Positions 28,209 to 37,545 of a stretch of 64,000 nt of DNA are shown one piece after another. Positions within the stretch are counted from its first letter, which is position 1; each line of letters opens with the position of its first letter. The translations under genes were made by a program, and so were the position numbers. The DNA is from Mucilaginibacter phenanthrenivorans (lineage in GTDB: Bacteria; Bacteroidota; Bacteroidia; Sphingobacteriales; Sphingobacteriaceae). The stretch lies in assembly GCF_024721155.1 (NCBI RefSeq), contig NZ_JAHVAP010000004.1, forward strand, positions 529,474 to 593,473, given 5' to 3'. The notes beneath the pieces were generated by a model. The model was given only the letters and a program-made list of their open reading frames with translations, was not told where the DNA came from and searched no databases.

Positions 28209-29315
28209 ATGTATAACTGGCAACAAAAAGACTGGCCAAACTTCACTTATAATTCTTCAGAAATTGAAGAAAAGCTATACCTGTTTTCTGAAAAAACCGG
28301 GTTAATAAGTGGTGTATTGAAGTCGTTGCCGGAAAACTCACAAATGGACACCATTGTTGAATTTATGGTGTACGAAGCTATAAAAACATCAGAAATAGAA
28401 GGGGAATACCTGAGCAGGAAAGATGTAATGTCGTCAATAAGGAATGACCTTGGATTAAACAAAATGCCGGAACATATAGCTGATAAAAAAGCAAAAGGAA
28501 TAGGTGATTTGATATTTGATGTACGCAACACCTACCAGCAGCCCTTAAGTAAAAAACAATTATTCGCATGGCATAAAATGCTGCTGGGTACAAGTAAAAT
28601 GTTAAAAGTTGGTGCCTGGCGTGCCCACACTGCGCCAATGCAAGTGGTATCGGGCATAATGGGTAAAGAAAAAGTGCATTATGAGGCGCCTCCCTCAGAA
28701 AAGGTGCCCGAAGAGATGGATAGGTTTATTACCTGGTTTAATGAGAGTGCCCCCGGAGGCAAACATGAAATAAAAAAAGCACCTGTACGGTCGGCAATAG
28801 CCCATTTATATTTTGAGTCTATCCATCCGTTTGAAGATGGTAACGGCAGAATAGGCCGTGCAATTGCCGAAAAAGCTCTATCACAGGGCGTTGGCCGGCC
28901 CGTGCTTTTAAGCTTATCCAGAACTATAGAGGCAAAAAAAAATAATTATTACGAATCGTTAGAGCAGGCTCAAAAATCAAACGAAATAACAGCGTGGGTA
29001 AATTATTTTGTGGATGTTATAATAAATGCGCAGCAATATACCGAAGACCATATAGACTTCACATTGAAAAAGGCCAAATTTTTCGACAGGTTTAAGGGTG
29101 AACTGAATGAGCGGCAGCTGAAAGTGATAAAGAGAGTATTGAAAGAAGGTCTTAAAGGTTTTGAAGGTGGGATAAATGCTGGTAAATATGTTACTATTTC
29201 CAAAGCATCAAAAGCAACCGCAACGAGAGATCTGCAAGATCTGCTGGCAAAAAGCGCGATAATACTTTTGGGAGACAGCGGGGGAAGAAGTACGCGGTAT
29301 GAGTTGAATTTGTAA
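28209..29315 (+). CDS. Fic-family AMP transferase with N-terminal DUF4172 and C-terminal winged helix
   Basis: From ATG 28209 the protein has 368 residues. The N-terminal part (about 1-90) matches the DUF4172 segment of class II Fic proteins and contains the inhibitory motif TSEIEG (residues 60-65). The catalytic motif is HPFEDGNGRIGR (206-217). The last 70 residues read as a winged helix (LNERQLKVIKRVLKEG, ISKASKATATRDLQDLLAKS). Fic enzymes transfer AMP or related groups to proteins. The winged helix together with the operator array at its own start suggests autoregulation. A frame extension to 28134 would run through the operator and is unlikely. Confidence 0.93.
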   Translation: MYNWQQKDWPNFTYNSSEIEEKLYLFSEKTGLISGVLKSLPENSQMDTIVEFMVYEAIKTSEIEGEYLSRKDVMSSIRNDLGLNKMPEHIADKKAKGIGDLIFDVRNTYQQPLSKKQLFAWHKMLLGTSKMLKVGAWRAHTAPMQVVSGIMGKEKVHYEAPPSEKVPEEMDRFITWFNESAPGGKHEIKKAPVRSAIAHLYFESIHPFEDGNGRIGRAIAEKALSQGVGRPVLLSLSRTIEAKKNNYYESLEQAQKSNEITAWVNYFVDVIINAQQYTEDHIDFTLKKAKFFDRFKGELNERQLKVIKRVLKEGLKGFEGGINAGKYVTISKASKATATRDLQDLLAKSAIILLGDSGGRSTRYELNL

Positions 29316-29336
29316 TTAACAAATAATATTTGCTTC

Positions 29337-30167
29337 TTACACCCCGGATGCCCTTTTTGCTTCTTTATGCACCTCCACAATGCCTTTAAGTATTTCGTTC
29401 TCATTAATAGCTTTTAACCCTTCTTCGTAGCCAATCTTGTAAATTTCGTCGGCAGCATCGGTATCAAATATGCCGTAGCCACCCAGGCCATGCGGCTCAA
29501 TAACTACATCGCATAAAATTTTATGCATATTAAGGCTCGAGTTGATAGCAATCATAGCGGCCCTGTCAACAAGGCTCCCAAATGATTTAATTTCGGTAAC
29601 CACCGGTAAGTGGTTGCATGATGAACCAATGATCACATCGCAATTGCCTACCAATGGTTCAACCGGGAAATTATTGAGGATCCCCCCGTCTATATACATA
29701 TGTTCATTAATAATAATGGGCTTAAAAATCCCCGGTAAACAGCAGGAGGCTAAAATTGCCAGGTCCAGTTCCCCATCGGTAAAATAAACCAGTTTCCCCT
29801 CCCCAAGATCAACAGACGAGATAGTAACATGTATTTTAAGTTTCTGAAAGGAATTATGGGGAATATATTTTGCAAATAAAAACCGGGCCCTTAGTATAGA
29901 AATTAAGCCCGCACTGCCAATTGAAGGGCGCAACAGTTTAAGCAGCTTAGTTTCTTTAATAATCTGTAACACTTCTTTAGGCGCATATCCGGCAGCAAAA
30001 AAGGACGCGGCAATTGCTCCCGCACTTGTACCTGATATATGCGAAAATTCAATACCATTATCGGTTAATGCTTGCATTATACCTAAATGAGACACTCCCC
30101 TTACACCACCGCCTGATAGCGCTAATCCTATTTTTTTTGTTTTACTGAGATCTGTAGCCGGATTCAT
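29337..30167 (-). CDS. Patatin-like phospholipase
   Basis: The 276-residue protein has the patatin landmarks: oxyanion GLALSGGGVRGVSHLG (about 14-29), nucleophile GTSAGA (Ser about residue 45) and the DGG part of the dyad in DGGILNNFPV. It is expected to hydrolyse acyl chains of phospholipids or similar esters. No signal peptide is present, so it is probably cytoplasmic or peripheral. Convergent with fic, with 21 bases between the stop codons. Confidence 0.93.
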   Translation of the reverse strand: MNPATDLSKTKKIGLALSGGGVRGVSHLGIMQALTDNGIEFSHISGTSAGAIAASFFAAGYAPKEVLQIIKETKLLKLLRPSIGSAGLISILRARFLFAKYIPHNSFQKLKIHVTISSVDLGEGKLVYFTDGELDLAILASCCLPGIFKPIIINEHMYIDGGILNNFPVEPLVGNCDVIIGSSCNHLPVVTEIKSFGSLVDRAAMIAINSSLNMHKILCDVVIEPHGLGGYGIFDTDAADEIYKIGYEEGLKAINENEILKGIVEVHKEAKRASGV

Positions 30168-30298
30168 TTATTAGTTGTGTATATGATAATCATTTGCCAT
30201 TAACCGTGCCAAAGCCATCCGAGTAGTTTTTCAATATGCTATTAACCGATTTGCTAATCTACTTTTTTATCGCTTACCAAAAAGTTAAATGAAATAAA

Positions 30299-30335
30299 AA
30301 CGGGACAACAGACCAGGTTATGGTGTTATCCCGTT
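30299..30335 (-). terminator. Terminator of the RND efflux operon
   Basis: AACGGGACAACA and TGTTATCCCGTT form a 12-bp stem with one mismatch, followed on the minus strand by a U-rich stretch (TTTTTATTTC). It lies past the small 40-codon ORF, implying that this ORF is the last gene of the efflux transcript. Confidence 0.75.
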
Positions 30336-30379
30336 TGGGATGATTTGTGATCCAACTACTGGATCTGTATAAATATTTT

Positions 30380-30502
30380 TTACTTCAATACATTCATCAC
30401 CACTTCAACCACTACTACAATGGCCCAAAATGCTAAAGTTATATTCCAATCTCTTATTGAACAGTAAAGCATTTTGCCTCTTGAGATTACAAATTCCTTC
30501 AT
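30380..30502 (-). CDS. Possible 40-residue membrane protein at the end of the RND operon
   Basis: Too short for ordinary gene calling. ATG 30502 opens a 40-codon frame starting MKEFVISRGKMLYCSIRDWN and continuing into one hydrophobic segment (ITLAFWAIVVVVEVVMNVLK). It begins 11 bases after the stop of the outer-membrane efflux gene and stops 45 bases before a clear terminator on the same strand. The form, a basic N terminus plus a single helix, recalls small efflux-pump partners such as E. coli AcrZ, although the sequence itself is not similar. Coding is inferred from position and composition. Confidence 0.5.
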   Translation of the reverse strand: MKEFVISRGKMLYCSIRDWNITLAFWAIVVVVEVVMNVLK

Positions 30503-30513
30503 CGTTATTGTTT

Positions 30514-31935
30514 TTAGTTTTTCCAACCACCACCGAGCGACCTGTACAGATCAGACACGGCGCTTAATTCATCTCTTTTTATCGATGCCAGTTCCAATTC
30601 ACTTTGCAATACGTTACCCTGCGCAGTTATTACTTCAAGGTAAGTAGCCAATCCATTTTTAAATAACAAGTCGGCATTTCTGGTAGCCTGTTGCAAGGTG
30701 CTTACCCTGTTGGTAGCTATTGCCTGTTGTGCCTTTAGCTTATCAATCTTCACCAAAGCATCAGATACTTCGCCAACTGCATTTAATACCGACTGGCGGA
30801 ACTGCAATACAGTTTTTTCGCGATCAACCTGGGCAACTTCGTAATCTGTTTTCAGTTGCTTGTGGTCAAGCAATGGCTGCACCACGCTGCCTGCAACCAC
30901 ACCAAATAATGATGCAGGAATATTGAACCAGTTGCTGGCTTTGAACGAGTTTACACCACCCTGTGCGGTTATGCGCAAAGCAGGGTACATTTCGGCTTTG
31001 GTGATACCAACCTTGCTGTTGGCGATCATCAACGCAAGTTCGGCAGTCCTTACATCGGGCCTGCGGCTTACTATGGCCGATGGTACCCCGGTTGCTACGT
31101 TTGTCGGGATCACCATTACGTCAAGAGTTGCGCTTCTTTCAATCTTATCAGGCAATGCGCCAGTTAAAATCCGTAAAGCGTTTTCCTGGATAGCAATGTT
31201 CTGTTCAAACTGCGGCACCAATTGTTCAGCAGCTTGCTTTTGTGCATCAGCCTGCTGAACGGCTAACGAAGTAACCTGGCCAGCATCATATTGCAGCTTG
31301 ATTATCCTTAATGTGCTATCATTCAACTTTACATTTTTTTGTGCGATATCAAGCTGTGCGTCAAGCATCAACAAGTTATAATAACCCTGCGATACACTGG
31401 CAACAATATTAGTTTGGACCGCTTTCCTGGCTTCCTGAGTTTGCAGGTAGGTGGCTAGCGCTGTACGTTGCTGGTTGTGGATCTTACCCCAAATATCAGC
31501 CTCCCATGAGATGGCCACATTTGCAGAATAATCTTCAATGTGTTTTGTGCCGATGTTGTACTGACTCAAGCTTAAGCCAGTAACGCTGTTATCAGACGGG
31601 CGCTGTGAATTAGCTGTAACATTCAAGTCAACCTGCGGAACGTTGTTCCACTTTACCTGCTTGAACAGCAATTGCGATTCCTCGATATTTTTAACGGCTA
31701 TCTGCATATCGTAATTTTTAGCGATAGCGCTATCGATCAGCTTCTGCAAAGTTGCTTCGGTAAAAAAGCTTTTCCATTGTATATCAGCAATGCTGCTGGT
31801 ATCGCCGGTTGTTACTGCATTCCTGAATGATCCCGGCAGCTCAGGTTTGGGCGTTTCTACATCCTTTGATACCTTACAGGCGCTTAGCACTGCTAATACC
31901 AGTATCATAGTGGATATTTTTATATAATTTTTCAT
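30514..31935 (-). CDS. RND efflux outer-membrane factor (NodT family lipoprotein)
   Basis: From ATG 31935 the protein has 473 residues with lipobox LSAC (Cys at about residue 20); the frame extends to 32025 but that part lacks signal features. The TolC-like repeat pattern is clear in two copies: SWEADIWGKIHNQQRTALATY with NIVASVSQGYYNLLML, and AGSVVQPLLDHKQLKTDYEVAQ with VLNAVGEVSDALV. It forms the trimeric exit duct for the RND pump. Third gene of the TetR-adaptor-pump-duct operon, 123 bases after the pump gene. Confidence 0.95.
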   Translation of the reverse strand: MKNYIKISTMILVLAVLSACKVSKDVETPKPELPGSFRNAVTTGDTSSIADIQWKSFFTEATLQKLIDSAIAKNYDMQIAVKNIEESQLLFKQVKWNNVPQVDLNVTANSQRPSDNSVTGLSLSQYNIGTKHIEDYSANVAISWEADIWGKIHNQQRTALATYLQTQEARKAVQTNIVASVSQGYYNLLMLDAQLDIAQKNVKLNDSTLRIIKLQYDAGQVTSLAVQQADAQKQAAEQLVPQFEQNIAIQENALRILTGALPDKIERSATLDVMVIPTNVATGVPSAIVSRRPDVRTAELALMIANSKVGITKAEMYPALRITAQGGVNSFKASNWFNIPASLFGVVAGSVVQPLLDHKQLKTDYEVAQVDREKTVLQFRQSVLNAVGEVSDALVKIDKLKAQQAIATNRVSTLQQATRNADLLFKNGLATYLEVITAQGNVLQSELELASIKRDELSAVSDLYRSLGGGWKN

Positions 31936-32058
31936 TTTATGATATTCTTTATAAACAAAAGCTTTGCGATTCCTACCCTGTGGAAGAGTGCTTATTTCAC
32001 TAATCCCGTCAGCCCTCCTCCTCAAGGAGGGAACCGCACAAGCCTTGTTTGATTTTCT

Positions 32059-35000
32059 TTATACTAATTCAACTTCAGGCTGATTTACACCATCGGCTGT
32101 CAGAACTGGTTCCGGTTTGCCGGAGATTCTTTCCTGTAAGCCCTGGAAGATCACGAACAGCACAGGTATAATGAACAGCCCCAGGATAACTCCTGATACC
32201 ATCCCGCCTGCGGCGCCTATACTGATAGAGTGGTTACCCTGTGCAGATGGGCCTGTTGCAATACTCATCGGGAATAAACCGAATACGAATGCCAGCGATG
32301 TCATGATGATTGGACGAATCCTCAACCTTGCAGCTTCAATTGCCGCCGACACCAATGATAAACCTGCCCTGCGGCGCTGTACCGCGAACTCGACGATCAG
32401 GATGGCGTTTTTGGCCAGCAAGCCGATGAGCATGATGAGCGCTACCTGTACATAAATGTTATTTTCGATGCCGGTTAAACCTAATACCACAAACACACCC
32501 AAAATACCTGTTGGAATTGAAAGTATTACAGCCAATGGCAAAATGTAACTTTCATATTGCGCTGATAATAAGAAATATACAAACACCAGACACAACATAA
32601 ATATTATAGCTGATTGTCCGCCCGAAGAGATCTCCTCACGTGTTTGACCAGCGAACTCATAAGCAAAGCCTGTTGGCAATTGCTCTTTTGCTGTTTCCTC
32701 TATAGCCTTGATCGCATCACCTGAACTATATCCCGGTTTAGGGATAGCATTAACCTCAATAGAGTTGAACAGGTTAAAACGTGAAGCGGTTTCTGAACCA
32801 TATACACGGGTTAGCTTAACCAGGGTATTGATTGGCACCTGCTCGCCTGTTTTGTTTTTTACAAATACACGATCAATAGCTGTAGGGTCGGTCCTATCGG
32901 CAATATCAGCCTGAACCACTACGCGGTAGTATTTACCAAAGCGGTTAAAGTCGGATGCCTGGGCAGTACCAAAGTATGCTTGCATAGTTGCAAGGATATC
33001 TTTAACACTTACGCCTAACTGATCGGCTTTTTCGTCGTCAACTTCTAATTGTAATTGAGGATAATCTGCTTTGTAGGAAGTAAAGGCATAAGCGATTGCC
33101 GGTTTAGCCATCAGCTTGCCGATAAAGTTATTGGCAACGCCGCTGAATTTATCCAGCCTGCCGTTGGTTTTATCCTGCAGCACCACGTCCATTGCTTCTA
33201 CGTTACTAAATCCCGGCACAGTTGGAAAGCTGAACACGAAGAACGTACCGCCTGGTATGCCTGCTAACTTCCCTCTTACTATATTTTGTATATCATCGAT
33301 ATTCTTTACCGCGCCCCTTTCTTCGTTAGGCTTTAACAATAAGAAAATTACACCGGCAGATGGACTGCTTGATTGTGTTAAAAAGTTAAAACCAGATAAC
33401 GCTGTGACAAACCTTTGTGATGGTAAAGTTTTAAGCTGATCTTCGGCTTGTTTGAAGATTTTGTTGGTACCACTTAAGGAAGTTCCGGATGGTGTGCTAA
33501 CTGCTACAGCCACAAAGCCCTGATCCTCGGTAGGAATGAAGCCCGTTTTTGTCCTGTTTACCAGGAAAACGGTAATTAACACTACTAATGCCAACCCGCC
33601 TATGCTCAACCATTTTCTACGGATCAGGAATTTTAAGCCACCTACATACCTGGTGGTCATATAATTAAACCCGCCGTTAAAGCCTGCATAAAATTTCTCA
33701 ACAAAGCCTTTTTTAGGTGCATCATGACCATCAGCAGTATGCTTGTTCTTTAAGAACAGGGCCGCCAGGGCAGGACTCAAAGTTAAAGCGTTAACAGCCG
33801 ATATAATGATGGCTATGGCCATGGTTAAAGCAAACTGCCGGTAAAAGATCCCTGTTGAACCCGTCATGAAACTAACCGGTAAAAACACAGCTGCCATAAC
33901 CAATGTAATAGATATAATGGCACCCGTAATTTCATGCATTGCCTCGGTAGTTGCCACTTTCGGGCTCATTCCCGGGTTGTGCTCCATTTTGGCGTGAACC
34001 GCCTCGACGACCACAATGGCATCATCCACCACAATACCTATCGCGAGCACCAGTGCAAACAGGGTTAACAAGTTAACAGAGAAGCCAAACAGGTTCATGA
34101 AGAAGAAAGTACCGATAATAGCTACCGGAACGGCTATAGCAGGAATCAATGTAGACCTGAAATCCTGCAGGAATATAAATACTACGATAAATACCAGTAT
34201 AAATGCTTCCACCAATGTATGCTCAACCTGGTTGATTGATTCATCAAGGTCGGTTTTGGTACGATAGAACTGGTTGTATTTGATGCCGGCTGGAAAATCC
34301 TTTGACAGTTTTACCATCAGCTTATCAACGTCGATCTGAATTTGATTGGCGTTTGATCCTGCCAGTTGTATCAAACCTATAATGATACCATCGTGCCCGT
34401 TCAGGTTACTCACACTATTGTATGAATAAGCACCAAGTTCAACACGTGCTACATCTTTTAAACGTAGCACAGAACCATCAGCGTTTGCACGAATAGCAAT
34501 ATTCTGGTATTCTTCCGGTTTGGTAAGCTTACCCTTATATTTAATTACGTATTCAAAAGCCTCATCGCTGCGCTCGCCAAATTTACCAGGCGCTGCCTCA
34601 AGGTTTTTATCCTGTATGGCGGCCATAACTTCGGCAGGCGTTACTTTGTAGGTAGCCATTTGGCCCGGATTGAGCCAAACACGCATAGAGTAATCCTTAA
34701 CACCACCAAATATGGCGGCAGAACCTATACCCGGGATACGTTTAATTTCGGGCACAATGTTGATTTGCGCATAGTTGGCTACGAAAGTCTGATCGTATTT
34801 TTTCGGATCTTCTGAATAGAGCGCCATCGCGCCAATGAAGCTGCTTTGCTGCTTGGTGGTGGTTATACCAAATTGAACAACCTCGGCAGGTAACTGACTG
34901 GTTGCCTGCGACACGCGATTTTGAACGTTTACAGCCGCCTGATCCGGATCGGTACCCTGTTTAAAATAAACAGTGATGCCCAGTGAACCGTCATTACTGG

Positions 35001-35244
35001 CAGTAGAGGTCATATAGGTCATATTTTCCACACCGTTAATAGCTTCTTCTAACGAAGGCGTTACGGAGCGCAAAATGGTCTCGGCATTAGCGCCGGGGTA
35101 AACGGCAGACACCAATACTGCCGGAGGGGCAATATTCGGGAACCGTTCTAAGGGCAGTTTTGTTAAACCAAGTATACCAACTATCACCAATAATATGGAG
35201 ATAACAGTTGAGAGTACCGGTCTTTCTATAAATTTTTGAAACAT
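32059..35244 (-). CDS. RND efflux pump (AcrB/HAE1 family permease)
   Basis: From ATG 35244 (MFQKFIERPVLSTVISI) the protein has 1061 residues with 12 transmembrane segments and two large periplasmic loops. The family landmarks GIVVDDAIVVVEAVHAKME (helix 4 with the proton-relay Asp pair), TRLIVDDAIV-like motif and the C-terminal GLLAKNAILIVEFA and IEAARLRIRPIIMTSLAFVFG are present. It uses proton-motive force to expel hydrophobic compounds. An upstream in-frame ATG at 35289 sits in the heptad-repeat spacer and is less likely. Confidence 0.96.
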   Translation of the reverse strand: MFQKFIERPVLSTVISILLVIVGILGLTKLPLERFPNIAPPAVLVSAVYPGANAETILRSVTPSLEEAINGVENMTYMTSTASNDGSLGITVYFKQGTDPDQAAVNVQNRVSQATSQLPAEVVQFGITTTKQQSSFIGAMALYSEDPKKYDQTFVANYAQINIVPEIKRIPGIGSAAIFGGVKDYSMRVWLNPGQMATYKVTPAEVMAAIQDKNLEAAPGKFGERSDEAFEYVIKYKGKLTKPEEYQNIAIRANADGSVLRLKDVARVELGAYSYNSVSNLNGHDGIIIGLIQLAGSNANQIQIDVDKLMVKLSKDFPAGIKYNQFYRTKTDLDESINQVEHTLVEAFILVFIVVFIFLQDFRSTLIPAIAVPVAIIGTFFFMNLFGFSVNLLTLFALVLAIGIVVDDAIVVVEAVHAKMEHNPGMSPKVATTEAMHEITGAIISITLVMAAVFLPVSFMTGSTGIFYRQFALTMAIAIIISAVNALTLSPALAALFLKNKHTADGHDAPKKGFVEKFYAGFNGGFNYMTTRYVGGLKFLIRRKWLSIGGLALVVLITVFLVNRTKTGFIPTEDQGFVAVAVSTPSGTSLSGTNKIFKQAEDQLKTLPSQRFVTALSGFNFLTQSSSPSAGVIFLLLKPNEERGAVKNIDDIQNIVRGKLAGIPGGTFFVFSFPTVPGFSNVEAMDVVLQDKTNGRLDKFSGVANNFIGKLMAKPAIAYAFTSYKADYPQLQLEVDDEKADQLGVSVKDILATMQAYFGTAQASDFNRFGKYYRVVVQADIADRTDPTAIDRVFVKNKTGEQVPINTLVKLTRVYGSETASRFNLFNSIEVNAIPKPGYSSGDAIKAIEETAKEQLPTGFAYEFAGQTREEISSGGQSAIIFMLCLVFVYFLLSAQYESYILPLAVILSIPTGILGVFVVLGLTGIENNIYVQVALIMLIGLLAKNAILIVEFAVQRRRAGLSLVSAAIEAARLRIRPIIMTSLAFVFGLFPMSIATGPSAQGNHSISIGAAGGMVSGVILGLFIIPVLFVIFQGLQERISGKPEPVLTADGVNQPEVELV

Positions 35245-35270
35245 GACTTTGTGTTTTTGTAGAGTTATGA

Positions 35271-35367
35271 AGCAAGAGTCAGGAGTCAAGACAGAATTAC
35301 TTGTCTTTTACTTATCTGATATGACGCTTTTTCTTGACTCTTGATTTCTTGATTCTTGATTCTCTTA
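35271..35367. repeat. Two-armed heptad-repeat element, locus 1
   Basis: The spacer between the adaptor stop and the pump start is two arms of 7-base repeats. The left arm uses AGTCAGG AGTCAAG (35271-35292). The right arm uses TCTTGAC TCTTGAT (35331-35367), the reverse complement of the same phrase. The right arm ends one base before the adaptor stop codon. Confidence 0.75.
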
Positions 35368-35368
35368 A

Positions 35369-36505
35369 TTAGTTTTTTGCTAATGCAGCAGGTTTGTCAG
35401 TTGCCTTTTCAGGATGAATAACCATACCTTCCTGTAAGTGATCGATGCCGCTTAATACGATCTGGTCGCCGGCTTTTACACCGCTTTTGACCAGGTAGTT
35501 GGCTCCGCTCTTTCCGATGATATCGATAGCTTCTTTTTTAACTTTGCTGCTGTCGCCAACGGTAAACACAAACACCTTATCCTGCATTTCGATAGTAGCA
35601 TCTGTAGGAACCAGTAAAGCATCCTTGTGGGTTAAGCTCAAGCGGATCTTACCGGTATTACCGTTACGCAATAAACCTTGTGGATTTGAAAAGCTGGCCC
35701 TTAAAGTGATCGCTGCTGTAGTTTTATCAAACTGGCCGTCAATCATATCAACTTTACCTTGTTTGGTGTAAGTTGAATTGTCAGCAAGCAACAAAGAAAC
35801 TGTTGGCAATTTGCTCAGCTTATCTTTTAAAGTTTCGCCGGGATATTGTTCCTTGAAGCTTACAAAATCCTTTTCGCTTAATGAGAAGTAAACATGTACG
35901 TCGTGCACATCAGAAAGTTGTGTTAATGCATCAACGTCAGCCGGAGCAACAAGGCTTCCCTGTTTTTTATTTAACCGACCAATGTAACCGCTAACAGGTG
36001 CTTTTATCAAGGTGTAACCTAAATTGATCTGTGCGGTATTAACATTTGCTTTTGCCTGTTCAATGTTTGCTTTTGCAACATCATAAGCTGCCTTTGCTGT
36101 TTTAAGCTGGTATTCAGAAACCACCTTGTTTTGAACAAGCGGGGTTAATTTGTCAACTTCCAGCTGTGCGCTTGCCGCTGCGCCTTCAGCAGCGTGCTGG
36201 CTTGCAATAGCATTGTTCAGAGCTGCGCGGTATGGCTGCTCGTTAATTTTAAATATCGGCTGACCTGCGCTTACAAAAGCACCTTCGTCAACAAATACTT
36301 TGTCTAACGCGCCGCTTACCTGCGGGCGAACTTCTACGTTAACGGTACCTTCTATTGATGCAGGATATTCCTGGAAGGTAGTATCGTTACCCGTAACTAT
36401 GGTAGCTACCGGTAATGATGGCGCCGGCGGCGCGGCAGGTGCCTGCGGCTTGCTTGAGCAACTGTATAGTGAAATTGCGATTATCGCTAAAATTAAATTT
36501 TTCAT
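35369..36505 (-). CDS. RND efflux periplasmic adaptor (membrane fusion protein)
   Basis: From ATG 36505 the protein has 378 residues with lipobox LYSC (Cys at about 16). In order come a barrel-sandwich half (VEVRPQVSGALDKVFVDEGAFVSAGQPIFKI), an alpha-hairpin (about 95-160) and the second half (LGYTLIKAPVSGYIGRLNKKQGSLV). A beta-barrel and membrane-proximal domain (LRNGNTGKIRLSL) end the protein. It links the RND pump to the outer-membrane duct. First structural gene of the operon, 288 bases after tetR, with two operator-like sites in that gap. Confidence 0.95.
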   Translation of the reverse strand: MKNLILAIIAISLYSCSSKPQAPAAPPAPSLPVATIVTGNDTTFQEYPASIEGTVNVEVRPQVSGALDKVFVDEGAFVSAGQPIFKINEQPYRAALNNAIASQHAAEGAAASAQLEVDKLTPLVQNKVVSEYQLKTAKAAYDVAKANIEQAKANVNTAQINLGYTLIKAPVSGYIGRLNKKQGSLVAPADVDALTQLSDVHDVHVYFSLSEKDFVSFKEQYPGETLKDKLSKLPTVSLLLADNSTYTKQGKVDMIDGQFDKTTAAITLRASFSNPQGLLRNGNTGKIRLSLTHKDALLVPTDATIEMQDKVFVFTVGDSSKVKKEAIDIIGKSGANYLVKSGVKAGDQIVLSGIDHLQEGMVIHPEKATDKPAALAKN

Positions 36506-36648
36506 GATTGTATTATTCTTGTATAAGTGCATTATATGTTGTGTTTTTATTGATGGATTGTGTTCCTGACCGTTGCTATCTGCAACAGGGGTTATATGAA
36601 GTCGGGATGTCTGTTATAACATTATTTGTTTTAACATCATTAAATTGT

Positions 36649-36661
36649 TTAACACTGTTAG
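36649..36661. promoter_or_regulatory. TetR operator candidate, efflux promoter
   Basis: TTAACACTGTTAG matches the palindrome TTAACA-C-TGTTAA with one mismatch. It lies 144 bases upstream of the adaptor gene. The same site occurs perfectly at 36747-36759 and again in front of tetR. Confidence 0.6.
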
Positions 36662-36746
36662 ATATTGGGGCGATGGTTTGATTCATTGTTTTCATAGCTT
36701 ACGGGATTAGTTGTTAATAATATATGTATTGATTGTATCTTTTAAG

Positions 36747-36776
36747 TTAACACTGTTAAATTATTTAACAGTTCAA
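36747..36776. promoter_or_regulatory. Perfect TetR operator candidate plus extra half-site
   Basis: TTAACACTGTTAA (36747-36759) is a perfect 13-bp palindrome, followed by another TTAACAGTT half-site at 36765. It lies just downstream of the tetR stop codon and upstream of the efflux genes. Confidence 0.65.
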
Positions 36777-36793
36777 CTTTTCTGTAAAAAAAA

Positions 36794-37396
36794 TTACGGG
36801 GTCATGGTCCTTATAATACCGGTGATAGCATCCTTCAATACTATCCGGTTGATCTCATCAGACGAACCGCGGCTCAATAAGTTAATTGATACCAGGCCAT
36901 GTACAACCGACCAAAAGGTATAATACTTTGTACAGATCACGTCACCTTCTAAATCTTCAATGTTCATCATCTGCCCTATCACCTCGCTGAATAAATCGTA
37001 AGGTATATCTGCCTCGGCTAAGCCATTTACAAGCTCACAGCTACAATTGGTAGTTATTCCAAACATACCCTGGTAAAGCTCTTTGTTCGCAAAGGCAAAG
37101 TTCCAGTAGCTTAGCCACATATCTTCCAATTGTTTGGCCGGTAAACGGTGCCTGTCGCGGGCTTCTGTTAATTCTCTTGCGAGCTTTAAATAACCCTGGC
37201 GGTTAAGTTCCAGCAAAATCGCTTCCTTATTGCTGAAGTATTCATATATAATAGGTGCGGTATATTCAATTACGTCGGCAATTTTGCGCATGCTCAAGGC
37301 TTGCCATCCTTCTTCCTTAACGATCTGAAGCGCAGCTTCCAGGATGTTGCACCTGGTTTCTTCCTTCAATCGTAATATCCTGTCTTTACTAGCCAT
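36794..37396 (-). CDS. TetR/AcrR-family repressor of the efflux operon
   Basis: The 200-residue regulator has an N-terminal TetR helix-turn-helix (EEGWQALSMRKIADVIEYTAPIIYEYFSNKEAILLEL, of which ALSMRKIADVI and YEYFSNKEA are the conserved parts). The C-terminal ligand domain has a Cys pair (TNCSCELV). It is upstream of and co-directional with the adaptor-pump-duct genes. Three copies of a TTAACAcyGTTAA palindrome, one before tetR and two before the adaptor gene, give a consistent picture of autoregulation and repression of the pump. Confidence 0.93.
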   Translation of the reverse strand: MASKDRILRLKEETRCNILEAALQIVKEEGWQALSMRKIADVIEYTAPIIYEYFSNKEAILLELNRQGYLKLARELTEARDRHRLPAKQLEDMWLSYWNFAFANKELYQGMFGITTNCSCELVNGLAEADIPYDLFSEVIGQMMNIEDLEGDVICTKYYTFWSVVHGLVSINLLSRGSSDEINRIVLKDAITGIIRTMTP

Positions 37397-37417
37397 TTTG
37401 TTTAGGTATTAAATAAT

Positions 37418-37439
37418 TTAACACCGTTAAGCAAATGTA
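37418..37439 (-). promoter_or_regulatory. tetR promoter -7 box with adjacent operator
   Basis: A minus-strand TACATTTG (37432-37439) matches TAnnTTTG and abuts the operator TTAACACCGTTAA (37418-37430), which carries one mismatch from the perfect palindrome. A repressor bound there would sit over the transcription start. Confidence 0.65.
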
Positions 37440-37545
37440 CAGCGATAAATTATAAAGCGTATTCATTTAATTGTCATTTAATTATCGGTGAAATGTCATG
37501 AGATGAAGTACACCTAAATCAACCTGTGGTAATCGAAATTGCCGA

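Noticed and set aside
29003..29404. 133-codon minus-strand frame between fic and patatin genes
   Set aside because: Mostly antisense to the fic C terminus and overlapping the patatin stop; the translation is compositionally poor.
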